Shown: one piece after another, positions 46,724-56,138 of the stretch | Numbering within the stretch: the first letter of the stretch is position 1 | Layout of the letters: each line of letters starts with the position of its first letter | Assembly (NCBI GenBank): GCA_017548765.1 | Contig: JAFYZH010000094.1 | Coordinates: 1-63,541, forward strand | Origin: Lachnospiraceae bacterium | GTDB lineage: Bacteria; Bacillota; Clostridia; Lachnospirales; Lachnospiraceae | Direction: 5' to 3' | Length of the DNA stretch: 63,541 nt | Notes under the pieces: generated by a model | Databases searched by the model: none | What the model saw: the letters and a program-made list of their open reading frames with translations, nothing else | What the model was told of the DNA's origin: nothing | Made by a program: the position numbers and the translations under genes

Positions 46724-46749
46724 AAGCGTCATAAAAAACTGTATTTTGT

Positions 46750-48234
46750 TTACTTCGTCACGGTCAATGTCGCCGCATTCGATCCCCAGCTCATTCCGTT
46801 CGCGTCAGTCACAACACAACGGAACTGCCAGCCGTTTAAGCCTGCGAGCGAATTGACATTGAGCGTCGCCGTCTTCGCTCCCGGCTGACCGGAATTCGTC
46901 CATGCGGACGAAGAATTTTTACGCGACTGCCACTGATATTTCAGGGGGCCTTTGCCGTTTGCCGCCACAGTAAACGTTGCAACACTGCCGGCCTTCACGC
47001 TCGTGCTCTTCGGCTGCTTCGTGATCTTCGGAACCACCTTCAACGTAACGGCGTTCGAAACTTTATACTTTCCTTTTGCATCGCTAACGACGCAGCGAAA
47101 CTGATAACCATGCAGGCCTGTGCCCGAGGTCACCTTAAGTGTTGCGGTTTTGGCAGTGGGCAGGCCGGAATTCGACCAGGATGCAGAAGCATCCTTGCGG
47201 GACTGCCACTGATACTTCAGAGGGCCTTTTCCTGTCGCAGCCACGGTAAACTCCGCGATATCGCTTACCGGAGTCGTAGCATTCTTCGGCTGGGTAACGA
47301 TCGAAAGGTTTACATTAAGAGTAACCGCTGTGGTGCACTCTTGATTTCCTTTTGTGTCACGGATGAGGCAGCGGAACTGCCAGCCATCCAGACCTGCAAT
47401 CGTATTGACCGAAAGGGTAGATGACTTCGCGCCGCTCTGGCCGGAATTTACCCATTCATCCGGGTAACCCTTGCGGGACTGCCACTGGTAAGTAAGCGAG
47501 TCGGTACTCTCCGCTACGACGGAGAATTTAGCCGTGGAACCAACCGTTGCACTCGTGCTCGTCGGCTGCTGTGTGATCTTGATGCCGTCATCCGGCGTAG
47601 TGTAATCGATATACCAGCCGCAGGTATGTCTTCCGTCGCCGATCGATGTCCACCAGGTTGCCTGGATACCATTGATGTAAGCCTGCGTCTTGGGTCTCGA
47701 ATAGTCATAACCTGTATCCGGAGAGAACCACACGAGTAAACGATAAGTGGTACCTGCTCTGTACTCATCTTCCTCGTACATTGTCTTTTCATAGCCGCCG
47801 TTTGCATTCATTTCATCGATGACAAAACAGTCCGTTCTGGGGTTCGAGCAGTGCGTACCCGAGGTAAATGCGATCCTGAAACTCGGATGCTCGCCTGCCA
47901 CCGGAAGGTTCACCGAGGCTTCGACCTTCGTTACCAGAACATCCCACTTTGCATACAGATCCAAGTTTTCGCAGACTGCCGATCCACCATAATACCTGGT
48001 CAATTCTGCATTCGTATACCAACCCTGAAATACATATCCCTCTCTCTTCGGAGTAGGATGGCTGCAATAATCACCATCCTGTACCCGCTCACTGGGAATA
48101 CTGTCACCACCGTTCGTATGGTACGTTACAGTCCATGTTGCTACAGCAGCGTTAACATCCTTCGATACCACCGGAAAGATCACCGCGGCGATCAATAATG
48201 CAATCAATAATTTAATGATCGTTTGTTTTTTCAT
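46750..48234 (-). CDS. secreted surface protein: InlB-type repeat plus three Ig-like modules
   Basis: The smallest intact family member, 494 residues. Start at 48234: AGAGG lies 6 bases before this ATG but abuts the ATG two codons upstream, so the second ATG is preferred. Signal peptide MKKQTIIKLLIALLIAAVIF ends near VNAA. An InlB/Flg_new repeat (WTVTYHTNGGDSIPSERVQD ... FQGWYTNAELTRYYGG ... LYAKW) is followed by a beta domain (about 95-220) and three Ig-like modules. It ends at ATLTVTK without an anchor. Last of three Ig genes that follow the response regulator without a terminator between them. Confidence 0.92.
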   Translation of the reverse strand: MKKQTIIKLLIALLIAAVIFPVVSKDVNAAVATWTVTYHTNGGDSIPSERVQDGDYCSHPTPKREGYVFQGWYTNAELTRYYGGSAVCENLDLYAKWDVLVTKVEASVNLPVAGEHPSFRIAFTSGTHCSNPRTDCFVIDEMNANGGYEKTMYEEDEYRAGTTYRLLVWFSPDTGYDYSRPKTQAYINGIQATWWTSIGDGRHTCGWYIDYTTPDDGIKITQQPTSTSATVGSTAKFSVVAESTDSLTYQWQSRKGYPDEWVNSGQSGAKSSTLSVNTIAGLDGWQFRCLIRDTKGNQECTTAVTLNVNLSIVTQPKNATTPVSDIAEFTVAATGKGPLKYQWQSRKDASASWSNSGLPTAKTATLKVTSGTGLHGYQFRCVVSDAKGKYKVSNAVTLKVVPKITKQPKSTSVKAGSVATFTVAANGKGPLKYQWQSRKNSSSAWTNSGQPGAKTATLNVNSLAGLNGWQFRCVVTDANGMSWGSNAATLTVTK

Positions 48235-48263
48235 CTTCATCCTCTGACTATTTGCTTAATATT

Positions 48264-50678
48264 TTACTTAGTTACGGTCAATGTTGCTACGCCTGAGCCC
48301 CAGCTCATCCCGTTGGCATCCGTCACTACGCAGCGGAACTGCCATCCGTTTAAACCTGCGATCGCATTTACCTCGAGCGTCGGTGTCTTCGCTCCCGGCT
48401 GACCGGAATTCGTCCATGCGGACGAAGAGTTTTTACGCGACTGCCACTGGTATTTCAGCGGTCCCTTACCGGTCGCTGACACGGTAAATGTAGCCTTCGA
48501 ACCGGCTTTTACCGTAGCATTTGCCGGCTTCGTGATCTTCGGAACGACATACAGCGTTGCTTCCTTCGACAGCGTACAGGATCCGTTGGCATCCGTTACG
48601 AAGCAACGGAACTGCCAGCCATGCAGGCCTGCAAGTACGGTAACCTTCAGTTTTGCAGTCGTGGCCCCGGGCTGGCCGGAGTTCGACCATTCCGACGAGG
48701 AGTCCTTACGCGACTGCCACTGATACTTCAGCGGTCCTTTTCCGGCCGCCTCCACGGTAAACTCTGCAATATTACTTACCGGAACCGTCAGATTTGTCGG
48801 GTGTTTCGAGATCTTCGGCACCACGAACAACTTCGCGGGATCTGAATTCAAGGTCTTACCGGTGCCATCCGTTATAACGCAGCGGAACTCCCATTGGTGC
48901 AGGCCACCTAACGCGGTCACATTCAGTGTCGCCGTCTTCGCACCTGGCTGGCCGGAATTCGACCATGCGGAGGATGCATTCTTACGGGACTGCCACTGAT
49001 AGCTGATCGGGTTCTTTCCTGCCACAGCTACCGTAAACTGCGCAACTTCATTAGCCAGTGCCACCGTATCCTTCGGCTGCTGCGTGATCTTCGGATCGAC
49101 ATACAGCGTAGCAGGAGGATTTGTGATCGTATAACCATTCTTATCCGTTACGATACAACGGAACTGCCAGCCGTTCAGACCGGATATCGCGTTTACACTA
49201 AGTGTCGGTGTCGTCGCTCCCGGCTGACCGGAGTTCGTCCATGTTGACGAAGCGTCCTTACGGGACTGCCACTGATAGGTGAGCGTTCCTGTTCCGGTAG
49301 CCGCTACCTTAAACTGTGCGACTTCACCGGTCGTCACTCTCTTATCTACAGGCTGAGAAGTGATCTCAGGCTTCGTGCTGACATAGGAGATCAAAGGCTT
49401 GCCCATCGGTATCGGCTCGCTGGCACAATCCGTTTCATACTTGCCACGAACTTGTTCAGCGAGAAGATATACATAGTAAGAGCTTCCCCAGTCCTCGACT
49501 TTCAGGTTCCTGGGCAATGCGAACAGTGCGGTTCCTGTCTCCTGAAGCTTTTCGATGCCGTTCATAACGTACATCTTCTCGTAATGGAGGATCTTCGCAT
49601 TGTTGGTATTACCGGGCTTATATTCCTTATCCAGGATCAGCACCGATGCCTGCGTCACAAGGTTGGCATTGGCCCCGGTGAGCAGTAGCCGCGTCGAAAT
49701 GTCCGTTTTTACCGAGCCTGCTACGGCCGAGCCCGCGATTCCGTTGCTCGTATTGATCTTCAGGTTGATGTTATTATTCTTCAGCGTCAGTTTGTATTCC
49801 GCATTGTCCTCGCCGGCCTTTCCCGAAACGACCGACGAAAAGATCACGGATTCCAGATCGACGTTAAACGCCGGGCTGGCGCCGTAATTCCTACTGAAAT
49901 GGCTTCCGTCCACGGAACCATAAGAGTATACAAGGTTTGGAACATAGCCGATGCATCTTTCGGAACCCGGCGATGATACCTTATGTGCAGACCGGGTCCA
50001 ATAGATCCAGTAGGCTCCCTCCAGGTTCTGCTTTCCCGGATAGAAGTAACCGTACTGCGGGATCATCTCTCCGATATCCAGAACGAAGATCTTATCCCCT
50101 TTAAGTGCCGTAAAATCGGAGAAATCAGAAAGGGGGCTGGACAGGCAATCCCTCGCCGCCGTGTCCAGGGAACGCGAGTGACTCGCGATCGTGCTTTCGT
50201 GGATAGCGAATGCTTCCGGGGCACTAAACGCGCCGCTCCACAAGAAATCGAGTCCGTTCAGGCTACGCTGAAGATCACTTCCTGCCCACTCATTCGGCTC
50301 GTTCTGACCCGAATTCGCCTTACCGTCCTCATCAAATTTCACTGAATACAAGACGTTTTCGCAATCCAAAAACATCGTGGTCCCGCCATATGCCGTGGTC
50401 TTCGGGGCGAGAACACGGTACTTCATCGGCTGTCCGTCGTATTTTCCATACCAGACATAACTGCCGAGCCAGGGATTTCTCTGCCCCGTCTCTTGATCGT
50501 AAGTCGGTTCGGTAACCGGGCCTTTGATCGCTGAGGTACTGAGTCCCGATACTGTCTTCGCCTGTTCTTCGGCTGAAACTGTTTGTGTACCGGCACTGCC
50601 CGGCGCGATCACAGTGGCCGCCATCGCCGTGGAAAAAAGCATCGCCGATATACTTTTACTGATCGTCTTTCTCTTCAT
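48264..50678 (-). CDS. secreted surface protein: DUF6273 head plus four Ig-like repeats
   Basis: An 804-residue exported protein: signal peptide (ISAMLFSTAMAATVIAPGSA), DUF6273-type domain (SYVWYGKYDGQPMKYRVL, FLDCENVLYSVKF, ASPAFNVDLES; about 55-285), a beta linker (about 300-435) and four Ig-like modules to the end. AAGGAAGG precedes the ATG. It lies 23 bases from the downstream and 36 bases from the upstream Ig gene. Module 4 is almost identical to module 3 of the neighbour at 46750 (KGPLKYQWQSRKNSSSAW), suggesting recent exchange. Confidence 0.92.
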   Translation of the reverse strand: MKRKTISKSISAMLFSTAMAATVIAPGSAGTQTVSAEEQAKTVSGLSTSAIKGPVTEPTYDQETGQRNPWLGSYVWYGKYDGQPMKYRVLAPKTTAYGGTTMFLDCENVLYSVKFDEDGKANSGQNEPNEWAGSDLQRSLNGLDFLWSGAFSAPEAFAIHESTIASHSRSLDTAARDCLSSPLSDFSDFTALKGDKIFVLDIGEMIPQYGYFYPGKQNLEGAYWIYWTRSAHKVSSPGSERCIGYVPNLVYSYGSVDGSHFSRNYGASPAFNVDLESVIFSSVVSGKAGEDNAEYKLTLKNNNINLKINTSNGIAGSAVAGSVKTDISTRLLLTGANANLVTQASVLILDKEYKPGNTNNAKILHYEKMYVMNGIEKLQETGTALFALPRNLKVEDWGSSYYVYLLAEQVRGKYETDCASEPIPMGKPLISYVSTKPEITSQPVDKRVTTGEVAQFKVAATGTGTLTYQWQSRKDASSTWTNSGQPGATTPTLSVNAISGLNGWQFRCIVTDKNGYTITNPPATLYVDPKITQQPKDTVALANEVAQFTVAVAGKNPISYQWQSRKNASSAWSNSGQPGAKTATLNVTALGGLHQWEFRCVITDGTGKTLNSDPAKLFVVPKISKHPTNLTVPVSNIAEFTVEAAGKGPLKYQWQSRKDSSSEWSNSGQPGATTAKLKVTVLAGLHGWQFRCFVTDANGSCTLSKEATLYVVPKITKPANATVKAGSKATFTVSATGKGPLKYQWQSRKNSSSAWTNSGQPGAKTPTLEVNAIAGLNGWQFRCVVTDANGMSWGSGVATLTVTK

Positions 50679-50714
50679 CTCTCTTCCTTCCTTTCCTGTT
50701 TAGACCTTATGACA

Positions 50715-53700
50715 TCATTTCACGGTCAATGTCGCCGCTGACGACGGCAACGTATTCCCGTCGCCATCCGTTACGATGCAACGGAACTGCCAGCCGTTTA
50801 AGCCGGCGATCGCATTCACCTGAAGTGTCGCTGTCTTCGCTCCCGGCTGGCCGGAGTTCGACCACTCGGAAGAGGAGTTCTTTCTCGACTGCCACTGGTA
50901 CTTCAGCGTACCCTTACCATAAGCTGTTACGGTGAATTTCGCCGTGGTTCCCGCCGAAACGGTCGTGCCGGCCGGCTGCTTGAGGATGCCCAACTTAGTG
51001 AACAACGTTGCCACTGCTGAGCCCCACTTCTGGCCGTTGCCATCCGTAGCCACGCAGCGGAACTGCCAGCCGTTAAGTCCTGCCGACGCCGTTATGGTAA
51101 GCGTCGATGTCTTCGCTCCCGGAAGGCCGGAGTTCGACCACTCGGAAGAGGAATTCTTTCTCGACTGCCACTGGTAAGAGATCGTTGCCTTACCGGTCGC
51201 TGCCGCTGTAAGTTTTGTCTGGGTGCCGGGTGCTGCATAAACGCTCTGCGGCTGTGTGGTAAACTTCGGTACCACGGTCAATGTTGCAGGGTTCGATCCC
51301 CATTTCTGACCGTTTCCATCCGTAACTACGCAGCGGAACTGCCATCCGTGCAGGCCTGCGATCGCAGTCACCTTAAGTGTGTCTGTCTTCGCTCCCGGAA
51401 GGCCGGAGTTCGACCATGCGGAAGAAGCGTCCTTACGCGACTGCCACTGGTAGGAAAACGGAGCCTTACCCGTAGCAGCTACGGTAAACTCTGCAACATC
51501 GGTTGCAGGTACCGTCGCATTCTTCGGCTGCTGGGTGATCTTCGGAACGACCTTCAACGTAGCCACCTTTGAAGGCTTCTGGTTTCCGTTGCCATCGGTA
51601 ACGATACACCGAAACTGCCAGCCATGCAGACCTGCAATCGCGGTCACATTAAGCGTTGCCGTCTTCGCTCCGGGTTGACCCGAATTCGACCAGCTGCTCG
51701 AGGAATTCTTGCGAGACTGCCACTGATAGGACAGAACCTGATTGGGAATGGCTGTTGTTACGGTAAATTCAGCCACATCCCCGGCACATACCGTTTTATT
51801 GGCCGGTTGCGACAGGATCGCAATATAGCGGGTAATCGATGAAATGGATCTCCCGAACTTATCGGTCGCCCGAACGAAGTAGGTTGCTCCGTCATAAAGT
51901 TTATTCGGTGAATATTTCCACTCTCCGTTCGTACAGGAATACTCTTTTACAAATCCGATATCCTCGTGTTCGGGGCGCATGACAAACCAGTCATAGGTCA
52001 CGTCCGCTCCAACTGCAGATGCCTTAAGTGTTACCTCGGGGCCATCGGCAAACATGACCATATCCTGTGGCTGTGTAACGAATTTCGGAAGGCTTACACA
52101 GCTGATAGATCCGGTCGCGGGCGCGGAATCGAATGTCTTATCTGTTTCCGATAACGAGGCGTAGACACGATACTGATAAGTCTTTCCCGGTTCGGCATCT
52201 GTAATCACGAAATATCGATTCTTCGTATATGCCTCAGACCATGTGGATGCACTGGTCTGTCTGTACATGATCCGATAGCCTTTCGCACCGCTGACAGAAT
52301 TCCAAGAGAGTTTCGGACTTCCATACTCGTCATCCGATTTTTTAACCGATGTCACCTTCGCAGGAACACACTTCACATACCTTGCGATCGAAATATCGGA
52401 ATTATAGATCGAGTTTTTGGTAGATTTAGCCCGTACCTCGTATCCATATTCTCTTCCTGTGACTGCTGTACTATCTTCATATCTTAAATAATCATCCTCA
52501 GAGACCGAATTATAACTGACAAAAGGATCCCACGAACCGTCGTAACACCTCCAAATGGTGTATTCATCCGCATACGACACCCGACCGACTTGAATATAGG
52601 GCTTACCGGAATCCTCATCGGAGTTGACCAAAATGATCGGCACCGGAAGCTTATAATCAAATCTCACAGGTGCAGATAACAGGTCCCCTTTTGATGTCTT
52701 AACTCTGAGACGATAGTGATAACTGTTCTCCGGAAGGGTCCCCGTGTCCGAGTAGGTCAATGTATAAGAACTGAGTTCTTTTTGAGCATACCAGCCACCC
52801 AACTGATCCGGATCCGTACTCTGATTGCGCTCGATCACATACTTTTGGGCACCGGGATAGGCATCCCAACGCATCATAGGGTGATCATCGTCTACCTGTG
52901 CATCCAGCACGAGTTTAGGATATGCGACCACAGCACTACTGCTTAAGTCAACTTTGATCGCAGGACGCACACCGATAATGGTCATTCCCACGAAATGAGG
53001 ATCTCCATAAGGAAGGTCAGACCCCCTGTACACATAATATGCCTCCGTGGAACTAGCGGTACTGCTATCAGACAACCACCACGATTCCTGTGCTGAACAT
53101 CCCTGTGCCTCCGAATAATCCGTAGGAACGGATGGAACGTTTACCGGATTATCTGCAAATCTTCTGTAGTTCTCCAATTCACTCTTACTGAGCAGGAACA
53201 CCGCTTCGGAAGTGGTTTTCCGGATAGTCCCGTCCGTAAACGTCATTTGTCTCGTTCTTAAATCTCTCCTCTCAGAAGAAGAGAAGGCCGTTGTTATAAA
53301 ATTGAAATCATAATAATCCGTGTAATTATCACTGATTCCGTTCAGCCAATGCCGTAACGTGGAGTAGTAATAATGTGAGGGTTTTGCATCTGAATTAAGA
53401 TTGTTCGTTAGTTTGTTGTTTGCTCTGGTGTATGTAGCATTGAACGGCTGAGAATCCAACTCCTTCTCAGAAATCAGGATACCGTTCCCCTTACTCAGGA
53501 CCAGCCACCGGATCGGATCATACGAGAAATAGTAAACATAATTCGTAGTATATCCGTAATCATCCTGCCTACTGTGTTGCGCATCTCCCGGTTCCATGTC
53601 GACCGTTTGGGTCGGACGATATTTCAATATCCGAACTGCACGGTACTTTTGGTTTCCATAGTAAAAATCCGCATACTCCATCAGGGAATAATTCAGATTA

Positions 53701-53951
53701 GCCACTTGAGAACTTTTCGGACTCGTATTCTTCGAATAATAGGGGTATTTTTCCCATGTTTTGGACACTTGATCCAGTTCGTCGATCAAGTCATTATCTC
53801 TCACCAAAGTCTGTGGATAGCTTCCGAAGGTCACTACATCTCCGTCTTCGAGATAATCTGTGTTTGCCGCATAAACCTTCTGTCCTCCGACATACTGCAG
53901 CAATAGTAGCGCAAGTGCAAGCGTCATGCCAAGTAGCCTGAACTTCTTCAT
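50715..53951 (-). CDS. large secreted protein: DUF6273-type head, Fn3-like domains, four Ig-like repeats
   Basis: A 1078-residue exported protein. The start at 53951 (GGAGG 7 bases upstream) opens a signal peptide MKKFRLLGMTLALALLLLQY ending near VYA. A large DUF6273-type domain (about 35-340) has VVTFGSYPQT, PIRWLVL, QPFNATYTR, SWWLSDSS and GVRPAIKVDL. Then two or three Fn3-like domains (VTSVKKSDDEYGSPKLSWNS; YRVYASL), one diverged Ig module without the YQWQ mark (VTLKASAVGADVTYDWF) and four standard Ig-like modules. No anchor. It is the first structural gene after the response regulator (57 bases), with no terminator between, so the two-component genes probably drive it. Confidence 0.92.
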   Translation of the reverse strand: MKKFRLLGMTLALALLLLQYVGGQKVYAANTDYLEDGDVVTFGSYPQTLVRDNDLIDELDQVSKTWEKYPYYSKNTSPKSSQVANLNYSLMEYADFYYGNQKYRAVRILKYRPTQTVDMEPGDAQHSRQDDYGYTTNYVYYFSYDPIRWLVLSKGNGILISEKELDSQPFNATYTRANNKLTNNLNSDAKPSHYYYSTLRHWLNGISDNYTDYYDFNFITTAFSSSERRDLRTRQMTFTDGTIRKTTSEAVFLLSKSELENYRRFADNPVNVPSVPTDYSEAQGCSAQESWWLSDSSTASSTEAYYVYRGSDLPYGDPHFVGMTIIGVRPAIKVDLSSSAVVAYPKLVLDAQVDDDHPMMRWDAYPGAQKYVIERNQSTDPDQLGGWYAQKELSSYTLTYSDTGTLPENSYHYRLRVKTSKGDLLSAPVRFDYKLPVPIILVNSDEDSGKPYIQVGRVSYADEYTIWRCYDGSWDPFVSYNSVSEDDYLRYEDSTAVTGREYGYEVRAKSTKNSIYNSDISIARYVKCVPAKVTSVKKSDDEYGSPKLSWNSVSGAKGYRIMYRQTSASTWSEAYTKNRYFVITDAEPGKTYQYRVYASLSETDKTFDSAPATGSISCVSLPKFVTQPQDMVMFADGPEVTLKASAVGADVTYDWFVMRPEHEDIGFVKEYSCTNGEWKYSPNKLYDGATYFVRATDKFGRSISSITRYIAILSQPANKTVCAGDVAEFTVTTAIPNQVLSYQWQSRKNSSSSWSNSGQPGAKTATLNVTAIAGLHGWQFRCIVTDGNGNQKPSKVATLKVVPKITQQPKNATVPATDVAEFTVAATGKAPFSYQWQSRKDASSAWSNSGLPGAKTDTLKVTAIAGLHGWQFRCVVTDGNGQKWGSNPATLTVVPKFTTQPQSVYAAPGTQTKLTAAATGKATISYQWQSRKNSSSEWSNSGLPGAKTSTLTITASAGLNGWQFRCVATDGNGQKWGSAVATLFTKLGILKQPAGTTVSAGTTAKFTVTAYGKGTLKYQWQSRKNSSSEWSNSGQPGAKTATLQVNAIAGLNGWQFRCIVTDGDGNTLPSSAATLTVK

Positions 53952-54007
53952 ATCTTTTCCTCCATTTCCTTTTCTTTGCACCATAGATCCTGCTTGCCGG
54001 AAAGCCT

Positions 54008-54661
54008 CTAATCATCCCTTCCGGTACGATCCAGATCACTGACCACCAGACCCAGAGACTTCGCGTTCATGGCCAGCTCCAGCCGGCTCACGAACCCTGT
54101 TTTCTCCATGATGTTCTGTAAATGCCGCTTCACGGTATTTACGGATATATTCAGTTTCTCAGCGATCTCTTCATTCGTGAGGCTTCCGGTCAGTTCCCGT
54201 AACACCTCTAACTCGCGGTCCGTCAGATCCGCCCGTGTGATCTTTCCGAAGGGTACCTTCGGCTGATCCCCCGGATAGACGCGTTCACCGTTCATGGTCC
54301 GGTCCATGATCTCCTGGATTCCATGCTCATCGTACTCTTTGTACCAGAAACTTTCGACTCCGATCTTACGTGCCTTTTCCTCCCAACTGGTCTCCGATGC
54401 GGAGGTCGTGAGGATGATCTTTACCTTCGGATGTCTCTCTTTTATCATCTGGGCAGCCGTGATCCCGTCGATCCCTTCCTGCATCATCACATCCAGGATC
54501 AGAAGATCCGCTTCGTTCTCATCGAGGAATTCGACAGCCTCTCCTGCCGTCCGAAGTCCGGCGACCAGTTCATAGCCAACAGCGGCGCGGACATACATTT
54601 CAAAAAAGCCACGGGAGATGTTTTGGTCATCCGCGATGACGACTCTCGTTTTATTATTCAA
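54008..54661 (-). CDS. NarL/FixJ-family response regulator
   Basis: DNA-binding response regulator, 217 residues. The receiver has the acidic pair Asp11-Asp12, phospho-acceptor Asp57 in LLILDVMM and a conserved Lys in FWYKEYDE. The LuxR-type helix-turn-helix is at about 148-205 (LTDRELEVLRELTGSLTNEE, then NTVKRHLQNIMEKTG). The start is a TTG (54661) with AAAGGAG 11 bases upstream; a 12-codon open frame (54654-54692) overlaps it and could couple translation. Preceded by terminator/promoter copy B. Its natural targets are its own promoter and the Ig-repeat genes (inferred). Confidence 0.9.
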   Translation of the reverse strand: MNNKTRVVIADDQNISRGFFEMYVRAAVGYELVAGLRTAGEAVEFLDENEADLLILDVMMQEGIDGITAAQMIKERHPKVKIILTTSASETSWEEKARKIGVESFWYKEYDEHGIQEIMDRTMNGERVYPGDQPKVPFGKITRADLTDRELEVLRELTGSLTNEEIAEKLNISVNTVKRHLQNIMEKTGFVSRLELAMNAKSLGLVVSDLDRTGRDD

Positions 54662-54710
54662 ACTTCACCGGCTCCTTTCTGTAAGTATTCATTTTAGGTC
54701 TTCGAAGGGC

Positions 54711-54790
54711 ATAAAAACCCTCCCTCAGCCATACAAGATTAGTATAACTGCAGGGAGGGTTTTTGTATATCACCTGATTGTACCATTTTT
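54711..54790 (-). promoter_or_regulatory. combined terminator/promoter element (copy B) between histidine kinase and response regulator
   Basis: Minus strand: it begins at the kinase stop codon with AAAAATGGTACAATCAGGTG continuing ATATACAAA, then -10-like TATACT (54741-54746), inside a hairpin with arms AACCCTCCCTGCAG and CTGAGGGAGGGTT that ends in TTTTT (54711-54716). Copy A has the same block and the same 16-base distance to TATACT. The stems differ in sequence but keep their pairing (CTGCC/GGCAG in A, CTCCCT/AGGGAG in B). Confidence 0.6.
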
Positions 54791-56138
54791 ACAGCTCATC
54801 AAAACCTTCGGGGACGATCCCGCTTGAAACGACCAATGTCAGCACGAAGGCCGGGCTGCTTTCGACATGCATGATGCCGCCCATGTCCTCGGTTTTACGG
54901 CGGAGCGACAACAATCCGCCACTCTCGGCGATGCGCCCTTTCGGCGGCTTTCCGTTGTTCGTGAGGGTGAGTAAAACGCCCTCGTCGCTCTCGGCGATAT
55001 CCACGGTGACGCAGTCACCTTCCGCGTGTTTTACGGTATTTGCCGCACATTCCGTAACGGCCTGTGCCAGCAGCCCGCGGATGTAGGCCTCCGTCGGCGC
55101 ATTTCCTTTCAGCCTAACGGTGACGCCGATGCTGCCCGCCATAGCGATCGCCTCGGACAGTTCATCCATTGCCCCGGGAGCCTTCTCGCGAGGTCCCGTA
55201 GCTTCGCCCAAAAGGAAGCGGTTCATCTGCCGCGTGACCATGTAGACCAGGTTCGCGTCCGTCCTCTCGGGATGCTCCAGATAATGGCGTCCCATGAGGA
55301 GTACCTGCCCCAGCTGGTTGTGCAAGGTGGCACGCGCCCGCTGCTGCTCTTCTTCGACGAACATGTCGCCGGACAGTTCGGACACCGCCTTCATACGCCG
55401 TTGGATATCCTGCAGGCGCACGTTTTTCTCCTTCAGCTCTTCGATGATCCGATAGCGTTCGGTCACGTCGCGGGCCGTGATCTGGCGGTATGTCCTGGGA
55501 AATGACTTCAGATGCCGGTATTTCAGATCGTGCGCCGTCAGCAACTCGCTTTCAAACAGCCACATGTGGTCATCGGGCGTGCGAACGATAAACTGTCCGT
55601 CCCGGCTCTCCTGTTTTTCTTCCAGGTAGGACCAGAAGCGGTTGGTGTCGGTCAGTAATTCTCCGGTCAATGAACGGCATAATGCGTCCATCTTCAGGTT
55701 GGAGAGGCGCACAAAACCGTTTCCGTCGCTGACTACGATGCCCTCCGGCAGAAAGTTCAGCGTCTGTCGGATAGCGTCTACGGTAAGGAAACTATTCCGG
55801 TAACGCGCATGGTTCAGCTCCGTGAAAACGAGCAACACGGTGACCAGCGCTTCCACGCCCACGTAGAAGATCCACGGCTGGTCGAATAAGACCAGATCCA
55901 ACGCCTTATAATCCGACTTTTCGGAACCATTTTCAAAATACATGGCGCAGTCCATGAGCACGACGAGGACTGCGATCGAAAGCAGCGCATTAAACGCCGC
56001 GATAAAACGCATCGGCTTCCCGTGGATGGCCTGAAGGGAACGCGGGATCGCCGCCAGCGTGCCCGTCGTCAACAAGAGGGCCAGGATGCACAGCGCATAC
56101 CAGAGTCCGGTACCGGACAGGAGTTCCAGTTTCGTCAT
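54789..56138 (-). CDS. sensor histidine kinase with PAS-like domain (HisKA_3 type)
   Basis: A 449-residue membrane kinase: three or four N-terminal helices (about 10-105), a PAS-like domain (about 120-227: LPEGIVVSDGNGFVRLSNLK), a coiled coil (230-260), a dimerisation helix with the phospho-acceptor His273 in RATLHNQLGQVLLM, and an ATPase domain with N-box LAQAVTECAANTVKHAEGD and G-box ESGGLLSLRRKTEDMGG. After the His the usual Asp/Glu is Asn, a mild deviation. Its ATG overlaps the stop of the upstream 7TM gene (ATGA). It would phosphorylate the response regulator encoded downstream. Confidence 0.88.
   Translation of the reverse strand: MTKLELLSGTGLWYALCILALLLTTGTLAAIPRSLQAIHGKPMRFIAAFNALLSIAVLVVLMDCAMYFENGSEKSDYKALDLVLFDQPWIFYVGVEALVTVLLVFTELNHARYRNSFLTVDAIRQTLNFLPEGIVVSDGNGFVRLSNLKMDALCRSLTGELLTDTNRFWSYLEEKQESRDGQFIVRTPDDHMWLFESELLTAHDLKYRHLKSFPRTYRQITARDVTERYRIIEELKEKNVRLQDIQRRMKAVSELSGDMFVEEEQQRARATLHNQLGQVLLMGRHYLEHPERTDANLVYMVTRQMNRFLLGEATGPREKAPGAMDELSEAIAMAGSIGVTVRLKGNAPTEAYIRGLLAQAVTECAANTVKHAEGDCVTVDIAESDEGVLLTLTNNGKPPKGRIAESGGLLSLRRKTEDMGGIMHVESSPAFVLTLVVSSGIVPEGFDEL

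Larger units (their letters stand above)
36275..53951 (-). repeat. array of Ig-module-coding DNA repeats (six adjacent genes)
   Basis: Each module of about 250 bp repeats blocks such as CAGTGGCAGTCGCGTAA and GGCTGGCAGTTCCGTTG-like stretches with small changes. I count 27 module copies marked by YQWQ in these six genes, with further copies at 12270-13380 (4), 57913-58990 (4) and 61760-63541 (6). Such closely spaced direct repeats favour slippage and gene conversion. Confidence 0.8.

Noticed and set aside
36275-53951. CRISPR-like regularly spaced repeats
   Set aside because: The repeats are in-frame Ig modules of about 250 bp inside coding genes; there are no 30-bp repeats with unique spacers and no cas genes.
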